Shown: positions 6,412 through 7,193 of the stretch, piece by piece
How the letters are laid out: the number at the start of each line of letters is the position of its first letter
How positions within the stretch are numbered: position 1 is the stretch's first letter
Source of the DNA: Candidatus Mesolinea sp.
GTDB lineage: Bacteria; Chloroflexota; Anaerolineae; Anaerolineales; Anaerolineaceae
Assembly (NCBI GenBank): GCA_003445715.1
Contig: DMCS01000032.1
Span: 1-7,193 of the forward strand
Direction of reading: 5' to 3'
DNA length: 7,193 nt
Notes under the pieces: generated by a model
What the model was told of the DNA's origin: nothing
Seen by the model: the letters and a program-made list of their open reading frames with translations, nothing else
Database searches by the model: none
Position numbers and translations under genes: made by a program

Positions 6412-6819
6412 TTAATCGACGGGGAGATAAGCAGCTGATTTCCATGCTCTCAGCCCAGCGTCAAAATCTTCTGGCCGGTCAGCGTAAAAAGAGGTTTGCA
6501 GGCAGCTTTGCGGTGCCAAGGTAAAAGCATGCAGCACCAAGCGTGTATGCCCCAGCTGAATTTCATCCGTCTGTAAGTATCCAAAGCGCTGCAAAAATTC
6601 ATCCTCATCGGCGTCTTCGATGGTTTTATACCCCTCAGTCAGCGCTTTGTCGCGCAAATTCTCCAACAGCACCTGACGCTCTTTGTCGCTCTCATAATTA
6701 AACACTGTAGTAATCATCGTCAGCCCTGATGTCCAAAAGACCCCATGAGCACCTTCTTTGCGGTGTTGAAAGCCGTCAGGCAGGTCGATTTTCCACCGAG
6801 TGGTTAATTGATATTCCAT
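6412..6819 (-). CDS. Conserved-looking protein of unknown function, 135 residues
   Basis: I do not recognise the family. The protein is soluble-looking and mixed alpha/beta, with no signal peptide or membrane segment. It opens with MEYQLTTRWKIDLPDGF, has VFWTSGLTMITTVFNYE, then a charged helix (DKERQVLLENLRDKALTEGY), an acidic stretch (EDADEDEFLQRFGYL), a strand pair (LVLHAFTL) and ends AWKSAAYLPVD. The opening 'strand, lipid-like LPDGF turn' recalls small PsbP/DcrB-like folds, but this is only an impression. The frame stays open upstream to 6981, but that stretch crosses the IS end and does not look like protein. ATG 6825 or 6819 are the candidate starts; 6819 is preferred because TATAAT lies 7 bp upstream, fitting a leaderless message. 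No good Shine-Dalgarno is present. Confidence 0.65.
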   Translation of the reverse strand: MEYQLTTRWKIDLPDGFQHRKEGAHGVFWTSGLTMITTVFNYESDKERQVLLENLRDKALTEGYKTIEDADEDEFLQRFGYLQTDEIQLGHTRLVLHAFTLAPQSCLQTSFYADRPEDFDAGLRAWKSAAYLPVD

Positions 6820-6826
6820 ATCCATT

Positions 6827-6832
6827 ATTATA
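6827..6832 (-). promoter_or_regulatory. Candidate -10 box (TATAAT) for the 135-residue gene
   Basis: A perfect minus-strand TATAAT ends 7 bp before the ATG at 6819, which would put the transcription start at or next to the start codon. No good -35 is seen at 17-18 bp, so this is weakly supported. Confidence 0.3.
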
Positions 6833-6911
6833 CAGGAAGCTAAGAGCTGGTCCTTATTCCTCCAGACTGTAAGAGCAAAGTGATAATGTCCTAAAGTAGC
6901 AAAATAGAAAT

Positions 6912-7193
6912 GCCTAGATTCAAGTATCAAGTGCAACAGTGATTTTTTAAGAATACCATAGGCGAGGTAAACGATAAACACTTACGTGGTCTGGTGTTCA
7001 GTCGATACTCAACAAAAGCGATGTCAAAATCAGTTAATGTTCGAAAGTCCTCGTCCTTGGGAATATATTGCCGGATCAAGCCATTGGTATTTTCATTGGT
7101 TCCTCTTTCCCAAGAAGCATAGGGATGGGCGAAATAAATCTCTGCTGCCACGGCCTGCGCAATTTCTTCATGAGCGGCGAATTCCATGCCCTT
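6912..7193 (-). mobile_element. 3' end of an IS30-family insertion sequence (partial)
   Basis: The transposase 3' end runs into the window. Its last codons (TGTTGCACT) and the following minus-strand bases to roughly 6912 look like the terminal inverted repeat commonly found overlapping or bordering the stop codon in this family. The exact end is uncertain by about 15 bp. The other end and any target duplication lie beyond 7193. Confidence 0.6.
6927..7193 (-). CDS. IS30-family transposase, C-terminal part (runs off window)
   Basis: The C-terminal 88-89 residues of a DDE transposase that cuts and joins IS ends. The segment AHPYASWERGTNENTNGLIR is the hallmark of IS30 enzymes and carries the final catalytic Glu. 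It is followed by QYIPKDEDF, the helix with YRLNTRPRK, and the end LSFTSPMVFLKNHCCT. At the window edge KGMEFAAHEEIA matches the family's DNGxEF-A-H motif, whose catalytic Asp would be just outside; Lys appears where Asn is usual. The ATG at 7187 is internal Met, not the start: the reading frame continues past 7193 and the N-terminal helix-turn-helix is not in view. The visible part is intact, so the element may be functional. Confidence 0.92.
   Translation of the reverse strand, partial: KGMEFAAHEEIAQAVAAEIYFAHPYASWERGTNENTNGLIRQYIPKDEDFRTLTDFDIAFVEYRLNTRPRKCLSFTSPMVFLKNHCCT

Noticed and set aside
6336..6524. Plus-strand open frame with a hydrophobic start, like a small membrane protein
   Set aside because: Overlaps the 135-residue gene on the other strand, has no ribosome site, and its hydrophobic part comes from the T-rich intergenic tract.
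6820..6981. N-terminal extension of the 135-residue protein to an ATG at 6981
   Set aside because: It would cross the IS30 terminal repeat and overlap the transposase end; the added sequence is unlike the body of the protein.

Overview
The window reads like chromosomal DNA of a free-living bacterium of moderate G+C content. Several things together suggest a Chloroflexota/Anaerolineae-like organism: a very large MalT-type LuxR regulator, small single-cluster ferredoxins, an exported lipoprotein with PPC-like beta-sandwich repeats, and a SixA-type phosphatase. This placement is an inference from gene style. No phylogenetic marker is present.

Layout. (a) 1-87 is a short non-coding edge with a 10-bp direct repeat and an AT-rich inverted repeat. 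(b) 88-2853 (-) encodes a 921-residue LuxR-family STAND/MalT-like ATPase regulator. (c) 2981-3010 is a terminator-like hairpin closing a two-gene minus-strand unit of paralogous [4Fe-4S] ferredoxins (3034-3225 and 3285-3482), each with a strong Shine-Dalgarno. (d) 3483-3731 is an AT-rich divergent intergenic region with a perfect 7-2-7 palindrome. (e) 3732-4571 (+) is a fusion of a DUF952 domain to a CX5R dual-specificity-type phosphatase. (f) 4615-5392 (-) is a broken lipoprotein gene: an intact lipobox signal peptide and two PPC-like repeats are spread over three reading frames. (g) 5393-5594 is a divergent, AT-rich spacer in which I see no convincing promoter pair. (h) 5595-6212 (+) is a SixA-type histidine phosphatase with an extreme Lys-rich tail; the tail is preceded by an internal Shine-Dalgarno and ATG. 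(i) 6213-6411 is non-coding and holds a 13-bp imperfect inverted repeat flanked by 7-bp direct repeats. (j) 6412-6819 (-) is a 135-residue protein of unknown function. (k) From about 6912 to the window end is the 3' end of an IS30-family element with a partial transposase.

There is no evident single pathway. The ferredoxin pair is the only clear operon. The two phosphatases (DUF952-PTP and SixA) flank the decayed lipoprotein gene and are both transcribed rightward. The decayed gene, the repeat structure and the IS end suggest that the right half is a region undergoing rearrangement. The most unusual coding feature is the DUF952-phosphatase fusion; the most unusual non-standard signals are the internal start within the SixA gene and the small repeat-flanked inverted repeat.
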